DNA of 64,000 nt from Aquisalimonas sp. 2447 (GTDB lineage: Bacteria > Pseudomonadota > Gammaproteobacteria > Nitrococcales > Aquisalimonadaceae): the NCBI RefSeq assembly GCF_012044895.1, contig NZ_CP050695.1, positions 3,006,501 through 3,070,500 of the forward strand. The letters run 5' to 3'. Of the stretch, positions 56,670 through 64,000 are shown in pieces. A program made the position numbers and the translations under genes. The notes under the pieces are model-generated. The model was not told where the DNA came from and ran no database searches. It worked only from the letters and a program-made list of their open reading frames with translations. Position 1 is the first letter of the stretch. The number at the start of each line of letters is the position of its first letter.

Positions 56670-58189
56670 GGCTCACCTCCCGCCTGGATGCGCTCAACCA
56701 CCTCGCGGTCACTGAAATGGTGCCGCCCGGTGGCGGTGATCTGGTCGGTTTCGTGGCCCTTGCCGGCGACCAGGACCACATCGTCGACCGCCGCCTCGCT
56801 CAGAGCAGTGGCAATGGCCACGGCGCGGTCGCGGATGATCCGTGCGCCGCCCGGAGCGCGCAAGCCGTCGCGAATCGCCGACACGATGGCGTCCGCGTCT
56901 TCGCCACGGGGATTGTCGTCGGTAATGATGATCTCGTCGGCCAGCGCTTCCGCGGCGCGCCCCATCAAGGGCCGTTTGCCGGTGTCGCGCTCGCCGCCGC
57001 AACCGAACACGCACCAGACACGCCCTCGGGCATGCTGCCGCAGCGCCGAAAGCGCCGCACTCAGGGCTCCGGCCGTGTGTGCGTAGTCCACCACGGCCAG
57101 CGCCCGGCCCGCAGCACTGAAAGGTTCCATGCGCCCCGGCACGGGACGCACGCGCTGCAATTGCTGGCTGATGACATCGGTGTCCAGCCCGAGCCCGTGC
57201 AGGACGCCGATCACCGCGAGGATATTGGCGGCGTTGAAACGGCCCAGTAACGGCACGCTCACATCAAGGGTCCCGGCCGGGGTGATGGCGGTCATGGCCA
57301 GTCCTTCGGCGCGGGTCCGCAGGGAGGTGCAGAGAAGCTCCACATCGGCCCCGGCGTCCAGGCTGTAGGACAGAACCCGGACGCCGCTCTGCCGCAGCTC
57401 CCGGCGCAGGCGCAGCCCCAGGGCGTCGTCCTGGTTGAGAACGGCCAGCTGCAGGTCCCCGCCGCGGAACAGGCGCATTTTCGCCTGGGCGTAGGCCTCA
57501 ACCCCGCCGTGGTAGTCCAGATGATCCCGGCCCAGGTTGGTGAGTACGGCGGTATGGAACGGGATCCCCGCCAGCCGCTCCTGCATCAACGCATGGGACG
57601 ATGCTTCCATGACCACGCTGCGGGCGCCGCGGTCCGCCATGTCGCGAAGCCGCTCCTGCAGCGTGGGGGCATCCGGGGTGGTCATGCCAGTGTCCGTAAG
57701 GTCGTCTGGAAACCCGGCGCCCAGGGTGCCCACCAGCCCACACCGGGCATCCTCACGATCCAGGGCGTCGGCGAGGAAACGTGTGACCGAGGTCTTGCCG
57801 TCGGTGCCGGTCACACCGATGCATTGAAGCGCGGCAGCGGGGTAGCCATGGATACGCGCAGCCAGTTCACCGGCATGCGCTGCAAGCCCCGGCACCGGCA
57901 CCAGGGGAACACCCGCCGCGTCGCAGCTGGCCCTGGCGGCGGCAACATCACCCGCACCGTCGGGTTCGTAGAGCACCGCAGCGGCACCGGCGGCCACCGC
58001 GCCGGCAACGTGAGCAAGACCGTGCTGACGTGTCCCGGGGATAGCGACGAAGGCAGCACCCGCAGCCAGACGGCGGGTATCCAGGGCCAGCCCGGTAACC
58101 TGCGTGCTCGCAACCGCGTCACTGCGGGCGATGCCCTGGAGCAGGGTCGCCAGGGGCGTGCTCAGGGTCTGGTACGCAGCGGCGCTCAT
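56666..58189 (-). CDS. murE: UDP-MurNAc-dipeptide--meso-DAP ligase MurE
   Basis: 507 residues. ATP loop GVTGTDGKTSVTRFLAD, and DNPRGEDADAI, whose DNPR marks meso-diaminopimelate specificity. It adds the third residue of the stem peptide. The start overlaps the ftsI stop by four bases. Confidence 0.97.
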   Translation of the reverse strand: MSAAAYQTLSTPLATLLQGIARSDAVASTQVTGLALDTRRLAAGAAFVAIPGTRQHGLAHVAGAVAAGAAAVLYEPDGAGDVAAARASCDAAGVPLVPVPGLAAHAGELAARIHGYPAAALQCIGVTGTDGKTSVTRFLADALDREDARCGLVGTLGAGFPDDLTDTGMTTPDAPTLQERLRDMADRGARSVVMEASSHALMQERLAGIPFHTAVLTNLGRDHLDYHGGVEAYAQAKMRLFRGGDLQLAVLNQDDALGLRLRRELRQSGVRVLSYSLDAGADVELLCTSLRTRAEGLAMTAITPAGTLDVSVPLLGRFNAANILAVIGVLHGLGLDTDVISQQLQRVRPVPGRMEPFSAAGRALAVVDYAHTAGALSAALSALRQHARGRVWCVFGCGGERDTGKRPLMGRAAEALADEIIITDDNPRGEDADAIVSAIRDGLRAPGGARIIRDRAVAIATALSEAAVDDVVLVAGKGHETDQITATGRHHFSDREVVERIQAGGEP

Positions 58190-59916
58190 TGGCGCTCATC
58201 CCCCATGGCGGTCAGCGACTCCGGCACCGGCGTCCGCTCCAGGCCGTCCGGCGGCACGTTTAGTAATCGCAGGGCGCCGCCCATGACCTCGGCAAAGACC
58301 GGGGCAGCCACCTGGCCACCGTAGTAGGCCTCACCCCGGGGTTCGTCCAGCATCACGGTGAGTACCAGCCGCGGATGACTGGCCGGGGCCATGCCCGAGA
58401 ACCAGGCGACGTAACGGTCCTCGGCATAGCCACCGGCCTCGGACTTGTGCACCGTTCCGGTCTTGCCGGCGACCCGGTAGGCCGGAACCTGCGCGCGGGT
58501 CGCCGTACCGCCGCTGATGGTGGCCTTTTCCAGCATGCCGCGCACGGCCGCCGCCGCTTCCGGGCTCATGACGCGCTCGCGCTCCTCCGCCTCGTCACTG
58601 CGCAGGAATGTGGGCAGCGGCATGGTGCCGTCGCCGGCAATGGCGGCATAGGCACGAGTCAGCTGCAACGGCGTGGCGGACAGTCCGTAGCCGAAGGCCA
58701 GGGTGGCCTGCTCGATCTCGCTGCCCGAAGGCATGGAGGCAAGCCGTCCGGACGCTTCACCGGGGAAACCGACACCGGTGCGCTGGCCGAAACCGGCGCG
58801 ACCCAGCAAGCGCCACAGCGCATCATCCTCAAGATCCAGCGCCAGTTTCGCCGCGCCGATATTGCTGGACTTGCTGAGCACCTCAGTGACATCGATGCGG
58901 CCGTAGTCCCGCAGATCCCGCACCCGGTGACCACCCACCCGGATCACGCCCGGCCCGGTATCGATCTCCGTCTCCGGCGTGACGCTGCCCGCGTCCAGGG
59001 CGGCCGCCACGGTGAAGGGCTTGATGGTCGAGCCCGGCTCCCAGGCATCCACCAGGGCACTGTTGCGGGAACTGCCCGACTCCATGCCGGCGCGGTTGTT
59101 GGGGTTGAACGCGGGCTGGTTGACCATGGCCAGGATTTCGCCGGTGTGCTGATCCATCAGCACCAGCGAACCGCCGGCGGCGTCATGGGCGTTCACGGCC
59201 GCCTTGAGCTCCCGATAGGCAAGATACTGCAACCGACGGTCGATGCTGAGCTCGAGGTCACGTCCCGGACGCGGCTCCCGGAGCTGCTCCACGTCCTCGA
59301 TGATGCGCCCACGCCGGTCCTGCACTACACGCTTGCGGCCGGATTCACCGCGCAGCCAGCTTTCGAACGCCAGCTCCAGCCCTTCCAGGCCCACATCATC
59401 CACATCGGTGAACCCGAGCAGGTGACCGGTGACTTCGCCGGCGGGATAGAACCGGCGATACTCCCGGCGCAACGCCACGCCGGGGAGATCGAGATCCATC
59501 ACCTGCTGGGCGAGGTCCGGCGACACATGCCGCCGCAGATAGACGAACTCGCGCCCGCTACGCTGGCGCAGCCGTTGCGCCAGCGCGGACGGGTCAATGT
59601 CCAGCATGCGCGCCAGCTCCGGCAGGCGGTCGGCGGCTTCCAGCAGATTGCCAGGATGCGCCCAGACGGTTTCCACCGGGGTACTGATGGCCAGCGGCTC
59701 ACCGGTACGGTCCGTGAGCATGCCGCGATGCGCCGGGTCGGACACCACCCGCAGGTGGCGGGCATCCCCCTGATGCTGCAGAAAGTCCTTGCGCACCACC
59801 TGCAGATCCACAGCACGCCACCCCAGCGCACCGGCCAGCACGGCGAACGCCACCAGCACGGTGACGTAGCGCCAGTATGGCGGCTGATACGGCTTGTTGG
59901 CGTTGGCTGTGCTCAC
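58186..59916 (-). CDS. ftsI: Septal transpeptidase FtsI (PBP3)
   Basis: About 576 residues. One N-terminal membrane helix (YVTVLVAFAVLAGALGW), a pedestal domain, and a transpeptidase domain with SxxK (EPGSTIKPF), SxN (SKSSNIGAAKLA) and KTGT (AGKTGTVHK). The start is GTG at 59916 with GAGGAG six bases upstream. It crosslinks septal peptidoglycan with FtsW. Confidence 0.97.
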   Translation of the reverse strand: MSTANANKPYQPPYWRYVTVLVAFAVLAGALGWRAVDLQVVRKDFLQHQGDARHLRVVSDPAHRGMLTDRTGEPLAISTPVETVWAHPGNLLEAADRLPELARMLDIDPSALAQRLRQRSGREFVYLRRHVSPDLAQQVMDLDLPGVALRREYRRFYPAGEVTGHLLGFTDVDDVGLEGLELAFESWLRGESGRKRVVQDRRGRIIEDVEQLREPRPGRDLELSIDRRLQYLAYRELKAAVNAHDAAGGSLVLMDQHTGEILAMVNQPAFNPNNRAGMESGSSRNSALVDAWEPGSTIKPFTVAAALDAGSVTPETEIDTGPGVIRVGGHRVRDLRDYGRIDVTEVLSKSSNIGAAKLALDLEDDALWRLLGRAGFGQRTGVGFPGEASGRLASMPSGSEIEQATLAFGYGLSATPLQLTRAYAAIAGDGTMPLPTFLRSDEAEERERVMSPEAAAAVRGMLEKATISGGTATRAQVPAYRVAGKTGTVHKSEAGGYAEDRYVAWFSGMAPASHPRLVLTVMLDEPRGEAYYGGQVAAPVFAEVMGGALRLLNVPPDGLERTPVPESLTAMGDERQ

Positions 59917-59935
59917 GTGCCACTCCTCATCGGGA

Positions 59936-60223
59936 TCAATCCCTGTTCCCTGACGGCCGGCGCAGGATGACCACGTCATCCCGCCCGGGCATCACCATGT
60001 CCAGCTCCTCGCGAGCGAGCCGCTCGACCCGCCCATGGGTGGCCCACGCCCCCTGCTCCAGGCGCAACATGCCCCATTCGGCGTCCAGGGCATCACGCTC
60101 GCGGTTGAGCTCCTGCAGTTCGGCAAACAACACCCGGCTCTGGTGCTGGCTGTAGATCACCAGCAGTGCCGACAGCGCCACCGCTGCCGCCAGCCCGGAG
60201 ACAACCAGCGCCGAGCCATTCAT
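59936..60223 (-). CDS. ftsL: Cell division protein FtsL
   Basis: 95 residues. One membrane helix ([20 protein letters not shown]) followed by a coiled coil ([20 protein letters not shown]). It acts with FtsB and FtsQ to activate FtsWI. The start overlaps the rsmH stop by four bases. Confidence 0.93.
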   Translation of the reverse strand: MNGSALVVSGLAAAVALSALLVIYSQHQSRVLFAELQELNRERDALDAEWGMLRLEQGAWATHGRVERLAREELDMVMPGRDDVVILRRPSGNRD

Positions 60224-61155
60224 GACAGCCGCTCCGCGACGCGCATCACCGCACTCCGCGCCCGCGGATTGGCGCGGGCTTCTTCATTCCCGGCACGCAC
60301 GGCGCGACCGATGGGTCGCAGGCGCGCACGCAGCCCTTCCGGCACCACCGGAATCTCCGGCGGCAGATCCCGTTGCTCGCCGGCGCCCCGGATGAATCGC
60401 TTGACCATCCGGTCCTCCAGCGAATGGAAACTGATCACCACCAGCCGGCCCCCGGGGGCGAGCAGGTCGATGACCGAATCCAGAAAACGCTGCAGGGCAT
60501 CGAGTTCGCCGTTCAGGGCGATCCGGATGGCCTGGAACGTCCGCGTGGCCGGGTGCTTGTGCCGGTCCGGGTACGGCACCGCCGCAGCCACCAGGGCGGC
60601 CAGCTCGCCGGTGGTCCCGGGCAAATCGCCGGCCTCCCGCGCCTTCACGAGGGCACGGGCAATGCGCTTGGCGAACCGCTCCTCACCGTAGATGCGCAGC
60701 ACCCGCACCAGGTCCTTTTCCGCCACCCGCGCCAGCCACTCCCGGGCGGTTTCACCGGCGGAGGTATCCATACGCATATCCAGCGGGCCGTCATGGCGGA
60801 AGCTGAAGCCACGGTCGGCGTCGTCCAGCTGCGGCGACGACATACCGAGATCCAACAACACGCCATCCAGGGCGTGGACGCCGTCCTTCCGCAGGACGTC
60901 GACCGCGTCACCGAAGGAGGCGTGCCGGACACGAGCACGCCCATCGCCGGCAAAGCGCTGCTCGGCGGCATCAATGGCCTCCGGGTCGCGATCCAGGAGC
61001 CACAGCCGCCCCGCTGGGCCGAGCCGCTCCATGATCGCGGCGGCATGTCCGCCGCGCCCGAAGGTGCCATCCATGTAGACGCCGCTCTCCTGCACGTTGA
61101 GCGCCTCCACTGCTTCGGCCAGCAGTACCGGCCGGTGTTGGTCTTCGGCGATCAT
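60220..61155 (-). CDS. rsmH: 16S rRNA m4C1402 methyltransferase RsmH
   Basis: 311 residues. [19 protein letters not shown]-binding [39 protein letters not shown] and the C-terminal [12 protein letters not shown]. It methylates C1402 of 16S rRNA. The ATG at 61155 starts 13 bases after the mraZ stop. Confidence 0.97.
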   Translation of the reverse strand: MIAEDQHRPVLLAEAVEALNVQESGVYMDGTFGRGGHAAAIMERLGPAGRLWLLDRDPEAIDAAEQRFAGDGRARVRHASFGDAVDVLRKDGVHALDGVLLDLGMSSPQLDDADRGFSFRHDGPLDMRMDTSAGETAREWLARVAEKDLVRVLRIYGEERFAKRIARALVKAREAGDLPGTTGELAALVAAAVPYPDRHKHPATRTFQAIRIALNGELDALQRFLDSVIDLLAPGGRLVVISFHSLEDRMVKRFIRGAGEQRDLPPEIPVVPEGLRARLRPIGRAVRAGNEEARANPRARSAVMRVAERLS

Positions 61156-61168
61156 GGCCAGATCCGGA

Positions 61169-61627
61169 TCACAGGGACAGCTGCTGCAGCTCGTCCGGCA
61201 TCCCCTCCTTGTCCGCCGCCGACGACAGCCACTGATCGAACCGCTCGTTCCACGTGCCTTCGTCCCAGAGCTCGAACCGCTTGCCCTGACCCACCAGCAC
61301 CACCCGCTTGTCCAGGCCGGCGAACTCCCGCAACGGCGGCGGCAGCAGCACCCGGCCACTGCCGTCCAGCTGTGCCTCGGTGGCATGACCGAGATACACG
61401 CGTTGCAGTGAGCGCGCGTGGGCGTTCAGAGACGGCAGTGACATGAGCTTCTCCTCGATCTCTTCCCACTCCGGCAGGGGATAGACCAGCAGACAGCGCT
61501 CGGGATCCGCGGTCACCACGATCTCGCCCTCGCAGAAACTCATGAGCTTGTCGCGGAAGCGACTGGGAAAGCTCATGCGCCCCTTGCCGTCGAGATTGAG
61601 ATTGGCGACCCCCCGAACTCTAAACAC
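61169..61627 (-). CDS. mraZ: Transcriptional regulator MraZ
   Basis: 152 residues with two SpoVT/AbrB-like repeats ([19 protein letters not shown] and [20 protein letters not shown]). MraZ is a ring-shaped DNA-binding protein that represses the dcw operon by binding TGGGN repeats near its own promoter. The start is GTG at 61627 with AGGGG six bases upstream. First gene of the cluster. Confidence 0.96.
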   Translation of the reverse strand: MFRVRGVANLNLDGKGRMSFPSRFRDKLMSFCEGEIVVTADPERCLLVYPLPEWEEIEEKLMSLPSLNAHARSLQRVYLGHATEAQLDGSGRVLLPPPLREFAGLDKRVVLVGQGKRFELWDEGTWNERFDQWLSSAADKEGMPDELQQLSL

Positions 61628-61652
61628 GTTCTACCCCTGATGCCCCCGGATA

Positions 61653-61677
61653 TTCCATTTTGTGCCACTTCATCCCA
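61653..61677 (-). promoter_or_regulatory. MraZ operator, three 10-bp-spaced boxes
   Basis: On the minus strand TGGGA, TGGCA and TGGAA start every 10 bp (61673-61677, 61663-61667, 61653-61657), each followed by a five-base spacer. This is the MraZ box layout known in E. coli; only the first box has the full TGGG. They lie between the -10 element and the mraZ start. Confidence 0.75.
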
Positions 61678-61686
61678 CTTCGTCAC

Positions 61687-61716
61687 ACTATAGGGAGCCT
61701 GTCTCCCACCTGTCAA
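61687..61716 (-). promoter_or_regulatory. Sigma-70 promoter of mraZ and the dcw cluster
   Basis: Minus strand: perfect -35 TTGACA (61711-61716), 18-bp spacer, -10 TATAGT (61687-61692). Transcription should start near 61680, right before the first MraZ box. Confidence 0.8.
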
Positions 61717-61727
61717 GGAAACGGACA

Positions 61728-61764
61728 GGGATTCTTTCTTGTGTGACAAGAACTTAAGAATCCC
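61728..61764. other. Bulged 15-bp hairpin upstream of the mraZ promoter
   Basis: Outer stem 61728-61736 with 61756-61764 (9 bp), inner stem TCTTGT/ACAAGA (61737-61742 with 61746-61751) and a three-base loop, with a four-base bulge at 61752-61755. It sits 11 bases from the -35 element and may insulate the dcw promoter from rnpB transcription. The rest of the 61628-61960 gap holds only a short GCTGCC/GGCAGC hairpin (61773-61791) and the stem at 61917-61948. Confidence 0.5.
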
Positions 61765-61916
61765 CGGGTGTCGCTGCCACGCGACGGCAGCAAGCGAATG
61801 GAATCGAGACTCAAATCAGCGCGTTAAGAAGTGTTTCTGGAATTGGCTGCAAGAAAGACCATCGGGCGGGGCCGACAAAAAGGGACAACCGACGGCGGGA
61901 GGAGACGGTCGACATT

Positions 61917-61948
61917 CACCCGTCGGCGCGGGATTGCGCCGACGGGTG
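61917..61948 (-). terminator. Hairpin after the RNase P RNA
   Basis: A perfect 13-bp GC-rich stem (61917-61929 with 61936-61948) and a six-base loop, about 12 bases beyond the mature 3' end of rnpB. No T-run follows directly, so termination or precursor 3'-end processing are both possible. Confidence 0.5.
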
Positions 61949-61960
61949 ATTCCGGAAAAG

Positions 61961-62317
61961 AGAAGGAGTCAGCCGGTAAGCCGGGTTCTGTCGATGGGCA
62001 ACCATTCCTCTGGGACGCGCGTCACCGCGCGCCTCAAGCGACCTACCCGGGAGCGATGCGGGCCACATCATGGCTCCCCTATTTGGTCTTGCTCCGGGTG
62101 GGGTTTACCGTGCCGCGGCGTGTTGCCACCCGCGCGGTGCGCTCTTACCGCACCTTTTCACCCTTGCCTGTGCCCTGACGGGCCATCGGCGGTCTGTTTT
62201 CTGCGGCACTTTCCGTAGGCTCACGCCTCCCAGGTGTTACCTGGCACCCTGCCCTGTGGAGCCCGGACTTTCCTCCGCCGGTGGAAACACCGGCAGCGAT
62301 TGCCTGGCCGACTCCAC
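61961..62317 (-). ncRNA. rnpB: RNase P RNA (type A)
   Basis: Minus strand, about 357 bases. It contains the universal GAGGAAAGTCCGGGCTCC, AGGGCAGGGTGCCAGGTAAC, AAGGGTGAAAAGGTGCGGTA, CCCGGAGCAAGACCAAATAG and, near the 3' end, GACAGAACCCGGCTTACCGG. It is the catalytic RNA of RNase P, which cuts tRNA 5' leaders. Ends are estimated by comparison with E. coli M1 RNA. It lies between rsmI and mraZ, a common gammaproteobacterial order. Confidence 0.96.
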
Positions 62318-62343
62318 GAACAGGGTAACACGGTGACGGGCCG

Positions 62344-63189
62344 TCAATCGCGCTGCAGTTCCAGCAAGCGCTGATAACAGGCATTGCGGGGCAGCCCCAG
62401 GATACGGGCACCCAGCGCCGCGGCCTGCTTGACGGGCAGCTCCGCAAGAAGCACGCCGAGGACGCGGTCGCGCTCGGCGTCGTTCACCGTCGTCGGCGGC
62501 GCACCGGCAACCACCAGGACGAACTCGCCACGGCGCTGATCCGGATCGTCCCGGACCAGCGTCAGCAAATCAGCCAGGGAGCTGGCGCGGACGGTTTCAT
62601 ACGCCTTCGTCAACTCCCGGGCCATGACCGCCTGGCGCTCACCGCCCAGGGCAGCAACCATGGCCTCCAGGGTCGCCTCGATGCGGTGGGATGACTCCAG
62701 GAACACCAGTGTCCTGGCCTCGCCGGCCAGCCCCTCCAGCTGACGGGCCCGCGGCCCGGAGCGTGCCGACAGGAAGCCCTCGAAGCAGAAGCGATCCGTG
62801 GGCAGACCGGAGACCGACAGCGCGGCCACGGGGCTGCTCGCCCCGGGCACCGGAATCACGCGAATGCCCTCCCGGTGGGCCCGGCGCACCAGCTGATAGC
62901 CGGGATCACTCACCAGCGGCGTGCCGGCGTCACTGATCAGCGCCACACTCTCACCACCGAGGAGGCGCCGGATGATGACCTCTACCCGCTCGTCCTCGTT
63001 GTGCTCATGGAGGCTCAGCAAATCGCAGGCACGCACGCCAAAGTGTGCCAGAAGCCGGCCGCTGTGCCGGGTATCCTCCGCGGCCACGACGTCCACCGCC
63101 CCCAGGACCTCCAGCCCCCGCGGGGTCATGTCCCCGAGATTGCCGATGGGCGTCGCCACGATATGAAGTGTGCCTGCTGACGGCGACAC
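62344..63189 (-). CDS. rsmI: 16S rRNA 2'-O-methyltransferase RsmI
   Basis: 281 residues. LHIVATPIGNLGDMTPRGLE, AAEDTRHSGRLL, ALISDAGTPLVSDPGY and IPVPGASSPVAALSVSGLP, all typical of RsmI. It methylates the ribose of C1402, the same base that RsmH methylates at N4. The start is GTG at 63189 with AGGGGGG upstream. Divergent from lpoA. Confidence 0.96.
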   Translation of the reverse strand: MSPSAGTLHIVATPIGNLGDMTPRGLEVLGAVDVVAAEDTRHSGRLLAHFGVRACDLLSLHEHNEDERVEVIIRRLLGGESVALISDAGTPLVSDPGYQLVRRAHREGIRVIPVPGASSPVAALSVSGLPTDRFCFEGFLSARSGPRARQLEGLAGEARTLVFLESSHRIEATLEAMVAALGGERQAVMARELTKAYETVRASSLADLLTLVRDDPDQRRGEFVLVVAGAPPTTVNDAERDRVLGVLLAELPVKQAAALGARILGLPRNACYQRLLELQRD

Positions 63190-63308
63190 GTTCCCCCCTG
63201 AATCCGGTACCTGCTAGACTCGTTCGACCTTTTCCAGGTTGTTGCGGGCGCCATGACGGCCCCACCCGACCTGGCGTTGAGACAGGCCGCCATAGTGACG
63301 GAATCCTC

Positions 63309-64000
63309 ATGCCGATGCACCACCCGCTCCCGCGGCACCTGCGCCGCCTCCTGCTGATCGCCGCCATTGCCCTCACGGCGGCCTGTGCGCCCACACCTGA
63401 GGAACCGGAGCGCCACCCGGCGGTGGACACCGCCGAAGAGGCGCTTGCCGAGGGTGACTACGACAGCGCGGTGGACGCGTTCCTGGAGGCGGCGGAGGCA
63501 GAGGAACCGCCCTTGCGGCACGAATACGTGCTGCGCGCCAGCTCCGCGCTCGTCGACGCCGGGGATCTGGGGCGCGCGGAGCAACTCGCCGGGGACGTAC
63601 CCATCGACGAGGACACACCCGCATCGCTGGTGGATTTCCGCACCGCGGTACTGGCCCGGATCGCCCTGGAACGGGGGGAGTACGAACGGGCGCTGGAACA
63701 GGTGAGTGATCGCCTGCCCAGCGATACGCGCCGTGCGGCGGACCTGATCGAAGTGCGTGCCGACGCCGAGTACCGCCTGGGGCGGCTGCTGGACAGTGCC
63801 GAAACCCGGGCAAGCCTGGAAGCCCTGCTCCCGGAGGGCCCACGACTGGACCGGAACCGGAATCAGTTACGGCAGAGCCTGGCCGAAGTCCCCATGCAGA
63901 GGCTGCGGGAAATCATGCCACCGGCCCCGGATATCTTCGGTGGCTGGGTGGAGCTGACCTTCCTGATCCGCAACTACCGGCTGGACCCGGCCGAAATGGA
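63309..64000 (+). CDS. lpoA: Penicillin-binding protein activator LpoA, 5' part
   Basis: 230 residues seen before the frame leaves the window. A lipoprotein signal peptide with lipobox LTAAC is followed by an acidic helical TPR-like region (TAEEALAEGDYDSAVDAFLE, VLARIALERGEYERALEQV), as in the N-terminal domain of LpoA. LpoA is an outer-membrane lipoprotein that activates PBP1A. The divergent rsmI-lpoA pair is conserved in gammaproteobacteria and supports the call. Confidence 0.85.
   Translation, partial: MPMHHPLPRHLRRLLLIAAIALTAACAPTPEEPERHPAVDTAEEALAEGDYDSAVDAFLEAAEAEEPPLRHEYVLRASSALVDAGDLGRAEQLAGDVPIDEDTPASLVDFRTAVLARIALERGEYERALEQVSDRLPSDTRRAADLIEVRADAEYRLGRLLDSAETRASLEALLPEGPRLDRNRNQLRQSLAEVPMQRLREIMPPAPDIFGGWVELTFLIRNYRLDPAEM

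Noticed and set aside
55311-59970. Long plus-strand open frames (591 and 531 codons) across murF, murE and ftsI
   Set aside because: Antisense shadows of intact dcw genes; no recognisable domain.
62322-62347. TTGACG and TACCCT upstream of rnpB as a promoter
   Set aside because: The spacer is only 14 bases, too short for a sigma-70 promoter.

Overview
The window is a GC-rich gammaproteobacterial chromosome segment made almost entirely of core genes. The full dcw cluster, the rnpB-rsmI-lpoA junction, the miaB-ybeZ-ybeY-corC-lnt operon, pilBCD-coaE-zapD-yacG and a DciA-type DUF721 gene point to a non-enteric gammaproteobacterium. High GC, acidic exported proteins and the gene order suggest a Chromatiales/Ectothiorhodospiraceae-like, possibly halophilic organism; that placement is inference. 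I see no phage, insertion sequence or CRISPR array.

Layout. 1-9.5 kb: RDD membrane protein (cut by the edge), Nudix hydrolase, DUF4168 protein, TauE/SafE exporter, DUF3422 protein, ffh, a CcsA-like protein and corB. 7.9-13.4 kb: operon miaB, ybeZ (phoH-like), ybeY, corC, lnt on the minus strand. 13.6-18.3 kb: rpsT (UUG start), proB-obgE, rplU-rpmA, ispB and a tRNA-Pro(CGG). 18.3-21.5 kb: an alpha/beta hydrolase interrupted by a frameshift and a phospholipase D family protein. 21.7-31.4 kb: the main accessory region, described below. 31.7-37.3 kb: pilB, pilC, pilD, coaE, zapD, yacG. 37.4-43.8 kb: Nudix-TenI fusion, argJ, secA, a divergent DUF721/DciA gene, lpxC. 44-61.6 kb: the dcw cluster in the order mraZ, rsmH, ftsL, ftsI, murE, murF, mraY, murD, ftsW, murG, murC, murB, ddl, ftsQ, ftsA, ftsZ, with most neighbours overlapping by four bases. 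61.6-64 kb: mraZ control region, RNase P RNA, rsmI and the start of lpoA.

The most interesting part is 21.7-31.4 kb. A degenerate two-receiver/GGDEF/EAL protein is followed after 12 bases by a PAS-AAA-Fis sigma-54 activator. Downstream lie three similar 18-bp dyads, an IHF consensus match and a -24/-12 promoter, then dctPQM (a TRAP transporter), a 3-hydroxybutyrate dehydrogenase and an acetoacetyl-CoA synthetase. Together they read as an uptake and catabolic pathway that takes 3-hydroxybutyrate to acetoacetate and acetoacetyl-CoA, switched on by the activator through sigma-54. The transporter's substrate and the role of the EAL protein are inferences.

Three convergent gene pairs (near 3.9, 7.9 and 37.3 kb) are separated by palindromic extragenic repeats of about 90 bp. 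Gaps of 200-300 bp at 5413-5645, 19707-19989, 21484-21733 and 43835-44061 hold no gene that I can support.
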